Assembly (NCBI GenBank): GCA_005883115.1
Contig: VAZQ01000238.1
Coordinates: 2,101 to 12,785, forward strand
Direction of reading: 5' to 3'
Source: Alphaproteobacteria bacterium
GTDB lineage: Bacteria; Pseudomonadota; Alphaproteobacteria; Rhizobiales; Xanthobacteraceae
Length of the DNA: 10,685 nucleotides
In this document: one piece after another, positions 1 to 6,243 of the stretch
Position numbering within the stretch: position 1 is the first letter of the stretch
How the letters are laid out: each line of letters begins with the position of its first letter
Notes under the pieces: generated by a model
Told to the model about the DNA's origin: nothing
What the model saw: only the letters and a program-made list of their open reading frames with translations
The model's database searches: none
Made by a program: the position numbers and the translations under genes

Positions 1-583
1 CCCTGTTGTAATCGATGATTTCATCGGCGCCGAGGCCACGCACATAATCGTGGTTCGCGGCACTCGCGGTCGTGATCACGTGGGCGCCGATATGCTTGGC
101 GAGCTGAATGGCGAAACCGGCAACCCCGCCTGCCCCGCCCTGGATGAGAATCGTCTCGCCCGGCTTGAGTTTCAGCGTGTCTTCGATCGCGCTCAGCGCG
201 GTGAGGCCGGTGAGCGCCAAGGCGGCGGCGTTGACATGGGACAGGGCGTCCGGCTTCTTCGCGACGATTGCGGCCTTGACTGCGATTTTCTCGGCGTAAG
301 CACCCTCCTGGCCCGCCTCGCAAACGCCGAACGCGGCGTCCCCAACCTTGAGGTCGGTGACCCCCTGGCCGACGGCGCTGATCACGCCGGAAAAATCGCG
401 CCCGAGGATCAATGGAAACTTCGCTTGTTGATACTGGCCGGCGCGCACCTTCCAATCGGCGGCATTGATGCTGGCGGCATGCACATCGATGACGACCTCG
501 CCCGGCCCCGCGACGGGATCCGGCAACTCGCCATACTTCAGCTCGCCCGGTCCGCCATATCGCTCAATAAACGCAGCCTTCAT
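1..583 (-). CDS. Zinc-less MDR oxidoreductase, quinone-reductase type (partial)
   Basis: Medium-chain dehydrogenase/reductase that probably reduces quinones or enones with NADPH in the cytoplasm. The visible 194 residues start MKAAFIERYGGPGELKYGEL and cover the GroES-like catalytic domain (about residues 1-120) and the start of the Rossmann fold, with the nucleotide-binding glycine motif GAGGVAG at 150-156. Where zinc alcohol dehydrogenases have GHE, this protein has GRDFSG (61-66), and no cysteine cluster for structural zinc is seen. It therefore belongs to the zinc-independent quinone oxidoreductase branch. The ATG at 583 follows a purine-rich AAAGGGA at good spacing. The C-terminal part lies beyond the left edge. 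It is divergent from the L,D-transpeptidase across a 121-bp gap. The family is confident; the substrate is unknown. Confidence 0.9.
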   Translation of the reverse strand, partial: MKAAFIERYGGPGELKYGELPDPVAGPGEVVIDVHAASINAADWKVRAGQYQQAKFPLILGRDFSGVISAVGQGVTDLKVGDAAFGVCEAGQEGAYAEKIAVKAAIVAKKPDALSHVNAAALALTGLTALSAIEDTLKLKPGETILIQGGAGGVAGFAIQLAKHIGAHVITTASAANHDYVRGLGADEIIDYNR

Positions 584-647
584 TGGTCTGTCCCTTTCAA
601 AGCAGCAAAATTCGCGGTTTGCCCTCCACCTACTTCACCGAACGGTC

Positions 648-713
648 GCGGTCCATGCCGATTGAGCGCCTTTGTGTTAGGATAGCCTGACAAAGGACTG
701 TGGCATGGACCGC
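648..713 (+). repeat. Nested inverted repeat over the transpeptidase start
   Basis: The outer arms GCGGTCCATGCC (648-659) and GGCATGGACCGC (702-713) are perfect 12-nt reverse complements. Inside them CCTTTGT (669-675) pairs with ACAAAGG (690-696), and a short AGG/CCT pairing can close the tip. The right outer arm contains the transpeptidase ATG (705-707) and the right inner arm contains most of its Shine-Dalgarno AAAGGA (692-697). In an mRNA starting upstream of 648, both would be base-paired. As DNA the dyad could equally be an operator in this divergent gap. The arms are seen directly; the role is inference. Confidence 0.7.
692..697 (+). promoter_or_regulatory. Ribosome binding site of the transpeptidase gene
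   Basis: AAAGGA lies seven bases before the ATG at 705 and supports that start, although it gives an unusually long, arginine-rich N-terminal region. The site lies inside the inner stem of the dyad at 648-713. Confidence 0.65.
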
Positions 714-1211
714 AATTCCCGCACCGGCGCGATCCCGAGACGCTCGCGGCCGCTTGGCGCAAACCCGCGACCGCGGACCGGAGCGCTGCTGCGCGCCCTG
801 CTTGCCGCGGGTGTGCTGAGCCTGAGCGCAGGAGCTGCCCGCGCGAGTGTCCTCGTCTCGATCGACAAGAGCACGCAGCGGATGTCGGTTTCGGTCGATG
901 GCGTGCCGCGCTATCACTGGGCGGTCTCGACTGGTCGCGCCGGCTACGGCACGCCGAGCGGCACCTATCGGCCGCAGCGAATGGAGCGAACGTGGTTTTC
1001 GAAGGAATATTATAATTCGCCGATGCCGCATTCGATCTTCTTCCATGGCGGCTACGCGATCCATGGCAGTTACGAGATCCACCGCCTCGGCGGCCCCGCT
1101 TCCCATGGCTGCATCCGGCTGCATCCCGCGAATGCCGCCACGCTGTTCGCCGTGGTCAAGCAGAGGGGAATGAGCGACACGACCATCGTCGTCTCAGGAG
1201 GTCACCGGTAA
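705..1211 (+). CDS. Exported L,D-transpeptidase (YkuD domain)
   Basis: Small periplasmic enzyme that likely forms 3-3 peptidoglycan cross-links or attaches proteins to peptidoglycan. Of 168 residues, about 1-47 form a basic N-region (PRRSRPLGANPRPR) and a hydrophobic export segment (ALLRALLAAGVLSL) with possible cleavage after SAGAARA. The rest is one YkuD domain with the family signature: H120-G121, then S133-H134-G135-C136-I137-R138, where C136 is the expected catalytic thiol. No peptidoglycan-binding LysM domain is present, so it is a minimal single-domain member. The N-region is long for a Sec signal and has an RR pair, but lacks a proper twin-arginine motif. The start rests on the AAAGGA at 692-697. 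It stands alone, divergent from the oxidoreductase. The ATG and Shine-Dalgarno fall in an inverted repeat, which suggests translational or operator control. Confidence 0.9.
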   Translation: MDRNSRTGAIPRRSRPLGANPRPRTGALLRALLAAGVLSLSAGAARASVLVSIDKSTQRMSVSVDGVPRYHWAVSTGRAGYGTPSGTYRPQRMERTWFSKEYYNSPMPHSIFFHGGYAIHGSYEIHRLGGPASHGCIRLHPANAATLFAVVKQRGMSDTTIVVSGGHR

Positions 1212-1300
1212 TTCGCTCCGCGCCGACGCGTAAAAAGCTCAGCCTGGGGAACTTGCAGGGCTCCTGCGGCAATAATCCATTACGCGGCAGCAGGTGCGCG

Positions 1301-1315
1301 GGTTACGCTGTAACC
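1301..1315. promoter_or_regulatory. Possible operator dyad upstream of the ABC operon
   Basis: GGTTAC-GCT-GTAACC is a perfect 6-bp inverted repeat with a 3-nt centre, 47 bases before the binding-protein start. Its size and position would suit a dimeric repressor such as a GntR- or TetR-type regulator, but no regulator gene lies nearby and no promoter boxes are recognisable around it. The dyad is seen; the role is inferred. Confidence 0.3.
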
Positions 1316-1350
1316 GATGCCGGCAGGGGAAGCGGCGGACGTTATCTGAC

Positions 1351-1356
1351 GGAGGA
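1351..1356 (+). promoter_or_regulatory. Ribosome binding site fixing the binding-protein start
   Basis: GGAGGA, six bases before the ATG at 1363, is the strongest Shine-Dalgarno in the window. It selects this start over an in-frame GTG at 1294, which would put 23 non-hydrophobic residues in front of the signal peptide. Confidence 0.8.
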
Positions 1357-1362
1357 CGTGGT

Positions 1363-2328
1363 ATGCGTGTTCATTGCATCATCATCAGCGCAGTGCTTGC
1401 TCTTGCATCGGCTTCGCCGGTAGGCGCGGTCGATCTCCTCGTGACCCAATACAAGAACGACCCCTCAGGCGCGCCCTACGGCATCGCACTCGAGAAGGGC
1501 TTTTTCAAGAATCACGGGCTCGACATCACCGGGATCGTCTCCGGCGCCGGCGGCGGCAGCTCGGTGCGCAACGCCATGGCGAGCGATCTCGGCTACGGTG
1601 ACGTGACCGCCGCCCCGGTCATCGCCGCCGCCGAGCAGGGCCAAGACGTCAAGATCGTCGGCATCACCTCGCGATCGCTCGCCGACCTGGTGCTCATCGT
1701 CATGCCCGATTCGCCCATCAAGACCCCCGCCGACCTCAAGGGCAAGAGGTTCGGCATCAGCAACCCGAAATCGCTGGGCGAGATGATGGGCGTGCTGGTG
1801 ATGGAAAAAGCGGGGCTCAAGCAGGGCGACGTGCAAATGACCGCGCTCGGGAGTCTCAGCGGCGCGCTCACCGCGCTGGAAAACGGCGTGGTCGACGCAA
1901 CATCCATTCCGATCATTCTGTTCCGCACCCGCGGCGGCGAGAGCAAGTACCGCGTGCTGGTCCGTCCCAAAGAGTTGCCGCTCATTCCCTCGCAGCTCGG
2001 TATGGCGACTGGCAAGGCAATGAAGGAATGGCCGGAGAAGCTGCGTGGCATCCAGGCAGCACGCCGCGAAGGCACCAAGTTCATTTACGAGCACACCGGC
2101 GAGGCCATCGAGATCCTCAGCAAAATCTACGCACCGCTGCCGGCGAACGACATCGGCATCATGGTGAAAGAGCTCGTGGAGGCGAAGTTCTGGAGCGAAG
2201 GCCGTATCGAAATGCCGTTACTCGAGCAGACCGTGCATGCAATGAAAGGCGTGGGAATGCTGCAGAAGGATGTCGACCTGACTAAAATCGTCGACAGCTC
2301 CTTCCTGCCGCCTGATCTGCAGAAATGA
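1363..2328 (+). CDS. ABC importer substrate-binding protein, NrtA/SsuA/TauA (NMT1-like) class
   Basis: Periplasmic solute-binding protein of 321 residues, expected to deliver its ligand to the permease pair encoded downstream. A signal peptide (MRVHCIIISAVLALASASP) is probably cut near VGA-VDL. The mature protein begins in family style: a short beta strand (DLLVTQYKND), a conserved stretch reading as GIALEKGFFKNHGLDI, then a Gly-rich ligand-loop region (SGAGGGSS), a segment ADLKGKRFGIS, and ALENGVVDA. These match type-2 periplasmic binding proteins of the nitrate, sulfonate, taurine and hydroxymethylpyrimidine group. No lipobox cysteine is present, so it is probably soluble. The stop overlaps the ATPase start by four bases (ATGA). 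The ligand cannot be deduced: nearby genes contain no monooxygenase, nitrate reductase or thiamine enzyme. Class confidence is high; substrate unknown. Confidence 0.88.
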   Translation: MRVHCIIISAVLALASASPVGAVDLLVTQYKNDPSGAPYGIALEKGFFKNHGLDITGIVSGAGGGSSVRNAMASDLGYGDVTAAPVIAAAEQGQDVKIVGITSRSLADLVLIVMPDSPIKTPADLKGKRFGISNPKSLGEMMGVLVMEKAGLKQGDVQMTALGSLSGALTALENGVVDATSIPIILFRTRGGESKYRVLVRPKELPLIPSQLGMATGKAMKEWPEKLRGIQAARREGTKFIYEHTGEAIEILSKIYAPLPANDIGIMVKELVEAKFWSEGRIEMPLLEQTVHAMKGVGMLQKDVDLTKIVDSSFLPPDLQK

Positions 2329-3152
2329 GCGTCGCGGTCCCGGGTGAGGACATCCACGCCTCCCTCTCGGATGTGACGCGGGTCTATCCGGGGGTGGCCG
2401 GTACGCCGGCGGTTCATGCGCTCGGACCGGTCGATCTAAAGCTCAAGCGCGGCGAGTTCTTTGCCGTCGTCGGTCCGTCCGGCTGCGGTAAGACCACGCT
2501 GCTCGAGGTGCTCGCTGGGCTGCAGCAAGCCACGGCGGGAACGGTGACATTCGAGGGCCGCCCAATCGCCGGCAAGGTGCCCGACGGCATCGGCGTTGTC
2601 TTCCAGGAGGACGCGAGCTTCCCCTGGTTGACCGTGTGGGACAACGCCGCATTTGGCTTGCGCCGCAATGGCGTCGACCCCGCGAAAATCCGCCGCCGCG
2701 TCGACGATGCGCTCGCCTTCATGGGGTTGACGGATTTCGCCCGCGCTTATCCAGCGCAGCTTTCCGGGGGCATGCGACAGCGCGTCTGCATCTCGCGTAC
2801 ACTCGTGCTTCAGCCGCGGCTTATCCTGCTCGACGAGCCGTTCGGCGCTCTTGATGCGCAGACGCGGCTGCTCATGGGTGACGAGGTGCTGCGGCTGTGG
2901 CGGCGTACCGGCGCAACCATTCTCCTGATCACGCATGCGCTCGACGAGGCTGCCATGCTGTCGGACCGCATCGGCGCGATGTCGGCTCGTCCGGGTCGAT
3001 TCATGGAAATTGTCGCGACCGGCTGGCCGCGCGAGCGCGACAGCAAGATCGTCAGCGACGCGGGGTTCGGGGAGATCACCGGCCGGTTGTGGGACAATCT
3101 GCGCGGCGAATCGATGAAATCGCTCGGCCATTCCGGGGTTGCGGCGGGATGA
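2325..3152 (+). CDS. ABC importer ATP-binding protein, NrtD/SsuB/TauB class
   Basis: Cytoplasmic ATPase of 275 residues that powers the importer as a dimer. All ABC motifs are intact: Walker A GPSGCGKTT (50-58), Q-loop Q94 in VVFQEDASFPWLTVWDN, signature LSGGMRQRV (146-154), Walker B LILLDEP (166-172), D-loop GALD (174-177) and switch histidine H204 in LLITHALDEA. The FPWLTVWDN stretch after the Q-loop is typical of nitrate/sulfonate/taurine-type importers. The start overlaps the binding-protein stop as ATGA, without a clear Shine-Dalgarno of its own, so translation is probably coupled. The length is usual for the family. The C-terminal 35 or so residues (after ATGWPRERDS) are a short tail without a regulatory domain. 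Confidence 0.95.
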   Translation: MSVAVPGEDIHASLSDVTRVYPGVAGTPAVHALGPVDLKLKRGEFFAVVGPSGCGKTTLLEVLAGLQQATAGTVTFEGRPIAGKVPDGIGVVFQEDASFPWLTVWDNAAFGLRRNGVDPAKIRRRVDDALAFMGLTDFARAYPAQLSGGMRQRVCISRTLVLQPRLILLDEPFGALDAQTRLLMGDEVLRLWRRTGATILLITHALDEAAMLSDRIGAMSARPGRFMEIVATGWPRERDSKIVSDAGFGEITGRLWDNLRGESMKSLGHSGVAAG

Positions 3153-3907
3153 GCAGGGTCGGCTGGATCAGGATTGCGGTCATTGCCATCGCGATCGCGC
3201 TGCTCGAAGCCAGCTGCCGGCTCGGCCTGATCGATCATCGCGTCGTCATCCCGCCCTCTGAAATGGCCGATGCGCTCGTGCATCTGCTGATCTCGGGACA
3301 GGACAACGATCAGATCTTGCGCACCTTCGGCATTGTCGTCCTCGCCGCCGTGATCTCCGCGATCGGGGGCTTTGCGCTCGGTGTCATCATCCACGCGCTG
3401 CCGCGCGTTCGCCAATCGCTCGATCCGTTCTTCGCCACCTATTACGCGGTGCCCATCTTCATCTTCTATCCGGTCATGATCGTGATCTTCGGGTTATCCG
3501 CCATCCCGATCGTGCTGATGGGTGTGGCGACTGCGATCGTGGCGATGATCATCGCAACCTTGAACGGACTCGATCGCGTGCCGCAGGTGCTCACCAAGGT
3601 GGCGTGCGTGCACCGCATGGGCAGGATCGCCACGGCGCTGCTCCTCAAATTGCCGGCGGCGGCGCCCCATCTCTTCACGGGTCTCAAGCTCGCGGTCAGC
3701 TACGCATTCATTGGCGTCATCGCGAGCGAGTTCATTCTTGCGCCCGCGGGGCTAGGGCGCGTGATTTCCGACGCCTACACCGACTTTGATAATCGGAAGA
3801 TGTACGCGCTAATGCTGCTGTTGATCATCGTCGCAACCGTCGTGAACATGTTTCTACACGCGGTCGATCAGCACTTGGCGGAGCGACGGGGGATTGGCAA
3901 GGCATGA
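3149..3907 (+). CDS. ABC importer permease, BPD_transp_1 family (first of two)
   Basis: Inner-membrane permease of 252 residues. Hydrophobic segments fall at about 6-20, 59-82, 97-135, 181-196 and 219-236, the pattern of SsuC/TauC-like permeases. The cytoplasmic coupling loop is at about 144-180. It contains LTKVACVHRMGRI followed by LLLKLPAAAPHLFTGLKLA, which keeps the LP and G-L positions of the EAA motif, though the EAA triplet itself is degenerate. The start overlaps the ATPase stop by ATGA; a longer in-frame reading from 2897 is a shadow across the ATPase gene. It probably pairs with the permease that follows. The substrate is unknown. Confidence 0.9.
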   Translation: MSRVGWIRIAVIAIAIALLEASCRLGLIDHRVVIPPSEMADALVHLLISGQDNDQILRTFGIVVLAAVISAIGGFALGVIIHALPRVRQSLDPFFATYYAVPIFIFYPVMIVIFGLSAIPIVLMGVATAIVAMIIATLNGLDRVPQVLTKVACVHRMGRIATALLLKLPAAAPHLFTGLKLAVSYAFIGVIASEFILAPAGLGRVISDAYTDFDNRKMYALMLLLIIVATVVNMFLHAVDQHLAERRGIGKA

Positions 3908-4647
3908 TTGCGACCAACCGCGCTGCCGACACGGTGATCATTCTAATCGTGCTGCTGCTGGCATGGCAGGCGCTGCATCAAATCGTCGGCGCGACAGCGC
4001 TCCCCAGTCCGGTGCCGACGCTCGCGTATCTCGCCAAGCTCGTGCCGAGCGAACGGTTTGCCGAAAACGCCTGGGCTACGCTCGTATGCTTTTTCTACGC
4101 GCTGATCTTGTCGTACGGCATCGGGCTTGCGATCGGCGTGTGGATGGGAGTTCATCGACTCTCCGGGGCGGTCGGCGAGCCGATCCTCATCTCTCTATAT
4201 ACTCTGCCGAAAGTGACACTCTATCCCGTGGTGCTGCTCATTTTCGGATTGAGCCTGTCGGGGCGAGTGACGTTCGGGGCAATGCACGGCGTGCTACCGG
4301 TCGCGCTTTTGACCATGAGCGCGATCCGGAACATTCCGCCGGTCTATCTGAAGTCGGCGCGAACGCTGCACTTATCGCGATGGCAGACCATTCTCACGGT
4401 GCTCTTCCCGGCAACGCTGCCGGAGGTCGTTGTGGGACTGCGGATCGGGTTCACCCTGACCCTGCTCGGCGTGCTTCTCGCCGAGATGTTTGCCGCCAAG
4501 CAGGGATTGGGCTTTTTGATCATCAATGCAATGCAACTCTTGCAGACCGAGGAGATGGTCGCGGTTGCGGTCGTGCTGTTTGCATTTGCAGCGGTTGCCA
4601 ATGCGCTGCTGCTGTGGATCGAGCATCGGCTTCATCGGCGAGTCTAG
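3904..4647 (+). CDS. ABC importer permease, BPD_transp_1 family (second of two)
   Basis: Inner-membrane permease of 247 residues. Hydrophobic segments lie at about 10-25, 58-82, 93-117, 124-140, 180-196 and 217-238. The coupling loop near 145-180 reads YLKSARTLHLSRWQTILTVL then FPATLPEVVVGLRIG: a recognisable EAA loop with K-S-A for E-A-A and histidine in the usual glycine position. The sequence differs clearly from the upstream permease, so the pair is not a recent duplication and the transporter is predicted to have a heterodimeric membrane part. The start overlaps the previous stop as ATGA, completing an operon of four overlapping genes. It ends convergently with the Gly-rich gene, with a hairpin between the stops. 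Confidence 0.9.
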   Translation: MIATNRAADTVIILIVLLLAWQALHQIVGATALPSPVPTLAYLAKLVPSERFAENAWATLVCFFYALILSYGIGLAIGVWMGVHRLSGAVGEPILISLYTLPKVTLYPVVLLIFGLSLSGRVTFGAMHGVLPVALLTMSAIRNIPPVYLKSARTLHLSRWQTILTVLFPATLPEVVVGLRIGFTLTLLGVLLAEMFAAKQGLGFLIINAMQLLQTEEMVAVAVVLFAFAAVANALLLWIEHRLHRRV

Positions 4648-4662
4648 GCGGCCGCGAGCACG

Positions 4663-4684
4663 ATTGCGCAGGCAACTGCGCAAT
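4663..4684. terminator. Stem-loop between convergent genes
   Basis: ATTGCGCAG (4663-4671), loop GCAA, CTGCGCAAT (4676-4684): a perfect 9-bp stem closed by a GNRA-type tetraloop on the plus strand. It lies between the permease stop (4647) and the Gly-rich gene stop (4702), where a bidirectional transcription end is expected. Neither side has the T-run of a classical intrinsic terminator, so it may mark a processed 3' end instead. Confidence 0.5.
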
Positions 4685-4701
4685 GATCAGGGCCTCGCCG
4701 C

Positions 4702-5043
4702 TCAGCGGGAGCCGGGTGAGCGATTTGGATTGCTCGAGTCGTTTTGGCGATTCAAGTTGCTGGCACCGCTCGAGCCCGGATTGGTGTTCGAGTTTGTCGT
4801 GCCGGCAGGATTGCTACCGGTTCCGGTCGTGTTTCCCGGGCTGCTGGTTGCGGCACCTGAATTAGCGGAGCCGCCCGAAGCGGCGCCGCTGGTCCCCGCC
4901 GCACTGCCGCCGCTTGCACTTCCACCGCCTCCTGCTCCCCCACCGCCGGCGCCACCGCCTCCACCGCCGCCCTGGGCGAGCACGGCCGTACTCAGCACCA
5001 AGGCCGAGAGGAGCGCGAGTGGAGAGAGTCTTCTGCCGGACAT
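4702..5043 (-). CDS. Exported Gly/Ser/Asn-rich low-complexity protein
   Basis: A small protein of 113 residues. A clear signal peptide, MSGRRLSPLALLSALVLSTA, ends near VLA before Q24. The mature part is entirely low-complexity: glycine runs (GGGGGGGAGGGGAGGGG) pass into Gly/Ser/Ala repeats such as SGGSAAGTSGAASGG, then an Asn/Ser/Pro-rich tail (NSNTNPGSSG, DSSNPNRSPGSR). There is no cysteine, no catalytic motif and almost no hydrophobic residue after the signal, so it is probably disordered in the periplasm or outside the cell. The ATG at 5043 has a strong Shine-Dalgarno six bases upstream. An in-frame upstream ATG at 5199 would bury the signal peptide and is rejected. Function unknown; similar short Gly-rich exported proteins are usually annotated as hypothetical. 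Confidence 0.75.
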   Translation of the reverse strand: MSGRRLSPLALLSALVLSTAVLAQGGGGGGGAGGGGAGGGGSASGGSAAGTSGAASGGSANSGAATSSPGNTTGTGSNPAGTTNSNTNPGSSGASNLNRQNDSSNPNRSPGSR

Positions 5044-5049
5044 AGTGAT

Positions 5050-5056
5050 CTCCTTT
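5050..5056 (-). promoter_or_regulatory. Ribosome binding site of the Gly-rich protein gene
   Basis: On the minus strand AAAGGAG lies six bases before the ATG at 5043. It decides that start over longer readings and is good evidence that this low-complexity frame is a real gene. Confidence 0.7.
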
Positions 5057-5216
5057 TTCCGAACCGTATCTCCCCACAAAGGCGCCGATCGGGAAAATTG
5101 TTCCGAACGCACCGCGAAAGAGCATTGTCGCCGTGACGCTCGCTGGTCGAGCACTGCCGGCGCTTGGGGATTCGCGTATCGGCGATGCTCCCAGACCAAC
5201 AGGCCAAGGCGGTTGC

Positions 5217-5250
5217 CCGAATCAGTGCTCTTGCGTAGAGAGTGATTCGG
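5217..5250. repeat. Stem-loop with inner stem, in the treY/Gly-rich gap
   Basis: CCGAATCA (5217-5224) and TGATTCGG (5243-5250) form a perfect 8-bp stem. The 18-nt loop contains a second pairing, CTCT (5228-5231) with AGAG (5237-5240). It is the outermost of three hairpins in the 287-bp gap downstream of treY. Role unknown. Confidence 0.5.
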
Positions 5251-5262
5251 CGGAGGGAGGGA

Positions 5263-5279
5263 ACCGACCCTTGGTCGGT
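5263..5279. repeat. Short perfect dyad ACCGACC-CTT-GGTCGGT
   Basis: Seven-base arms around a 3-nt centre. The size and near-symmetry resemble operators of dimeric regulators, but it lies about 220 bases upstream of the Gly-rich gene start with no recognisable promoter beside it, and no regulator gene is near. It could equally be a 3'-end RNA hairpin. Confidence 0.4.
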
Positions 5280-5294
5280 CGGCACGACGTCCGC

Positions 5295-5330
5295 GAGGCC
5301 GTCCGGCTCTAATCGATCCCGGACGGCCTC
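5295..5330 (-). terminator. Stem-loop directly after the treY stop
   Basis: GAGGCCGTCCGG (5295-5306) and CCGGACGGCCTC (5319-5330) form a perfect 12-bp, GC-rich stem with a 12-nt loop. The stem begins at the base next to the treY stop codon (5331-5333), so it is probably the 3' end of the glgX-treZ-treY transcript. On the minus strand no T-run follows, so it is not a textbook intrinsic terminator and may instead protect the mRNA end. Confidence 0.6.
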
Positions 5331-6212
5331 TTAAATCTTGCGCGTCCTCATTTTGCGGCGACGCTCACCCGGGCTTTTGGCCGCTCGCGCCGCGCTGGCG
5401 TGTACTGGGCCTGCATTACGCAGAGCGCTGAACAAGTCCGCAGCTGCCAGTCTCGGTCCGGCCATCGTTTTGCCGGCCGCCAGCACGTTGCGGATCTGCG
5501 AAAAGCCTTCGGCCAGCACCGATGCATTCCAGGCTTGCGCAGGCGGCCATCTCGCCGCGTTCTGCGTCGCGCGGCCAAACAGCCGTCCGGTTACGACAAT
5601 GATCGCGTCTCGCTCGTCGAGCCGAGCGAACGCGACGAGTTCGCGGCGATTGGGGCCGACGACGTCGAGCGCACGATAACCGCCGTTGGTGAAGAGATCG
5701 GGAAGCTCATGTCGCAGTGCAAGCAGCTCGCGCATCAGCGCGAACTTGATGCGGCCGTCCGGCCATGTGCTCGCCAGCGCAGGCCAGTCCGGTGCTTCCC
5801 CGATCGATGCGAGCGCGGATGCGCGCGCCGCGAAGTCAACTGGCCGCCTGTTATCGGGATCGACCAGCGACAGATCCCAGAACTCGGTGCCTTGATAGAA
5901 ATCGGGAACTCCCGGCAACGTCGCCTTCAAGACCAGCTGGGCCAGACTATTGAGCGCCCCCATCAGCGCTGCGCGCCGCGCGAATGCGTCGAAGCCGTCA
6001 ATGAAGACGGCGGATCGCTCGCGATCGAGAAGACGCCGGACAAAATCCGTCAGGCCAGCCTCGTACCGCTCATTGGGGGCGAGCCAACTCGTCTGCTGCT
6101 TGCCCTCGCGCGCGGCTTTGACAGCATAGGCCTGCATCCGCTCGATGAACTTCGCCTCTATGCCGCTGAGCGGCCAAGCGCCGAGCAGTGCCTGATAGAG
6201 CATATATTCGTG

Positions 6213-6243
6213 CGCCGGCGACGGTATCCGCGCGGCGCCGGGG
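6213..6243 (-). other. Second frame break in treY, with apparent deletion
   Basis: Only 31 bases separate the TGG of ADEW (frame two) from the CAC of HEYMLYQ (frame three). TreY proteins I know carry a longer helical linker here with a conserved W and N. The sequence is extremely GC-rich, with self-complementary 8-mers CGCCGGCG and CGGCGCCG (plus strand) and a CCCC run just after the TGG codon on the minus strand. The frame change needs +1 (mod 3), compatible with a single-base overcall at CCCC or with loss of 2 mod 3 bases. Confidence 0.65.

Noticed and set aside
655..683. Possible sigma-70 boxes (TTGAGC and TAGGAT) before the transpeptidase
   Set aside because: The spacing is only 10 bases, and no -35-like sequence lies 17 bases upstream of TAGGAT.
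50..685. Open frame of 211 codons on the plus strand
   Set aside because: It is antisense to the oxidoreductase, whose protein sequence is plainly conserved on the minus strand.
1294..1362. Upstream extension of the binding-protein gene from a GTG
   Set aside because: It adds 23 basic, non-hydrophobic residues before a clear signal peptide, and GGAGGA at 1351-1356 marks the ATG at 1363.
5080..5104. Possible EcfG-type general-stress promoter (GGAAC on the minus strand) before the Gly-rich gene
   Set aside because: No CGTT-like -10 element occurs 16-17 bases after it; the nearest match is too poor.
4526..5245. Plus-strand frame encoding a proline-rich stretch
   Set aside because: The proline run is the antisense of the glycine codons in the exported Gly-rich gene, which has a signal peptide and Shine-Dalgarno; the other half overlaps the second permease.
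5249..5275. Minus-strand string resembling the 3' end of a tRNA-Ser (a CCCTCCCTCCGCC-like stretch), a possible att site
   Set aside because: There is no T-loop GTTCGA, no matching acceptor 5' half and no cloverleaf; the neighbouring DNA forms other hairpins. No integrase is present.
6212..6238. GCGCCG/CGGCGC inverted pair at the second treY break, as a counterpart of the 25-bp repeat
   Set aside because: Only 6 bp long in extremely GC-rich DNA, so easily due to chance; it does not mirror neighbouring coding sequence as the first repeat does.
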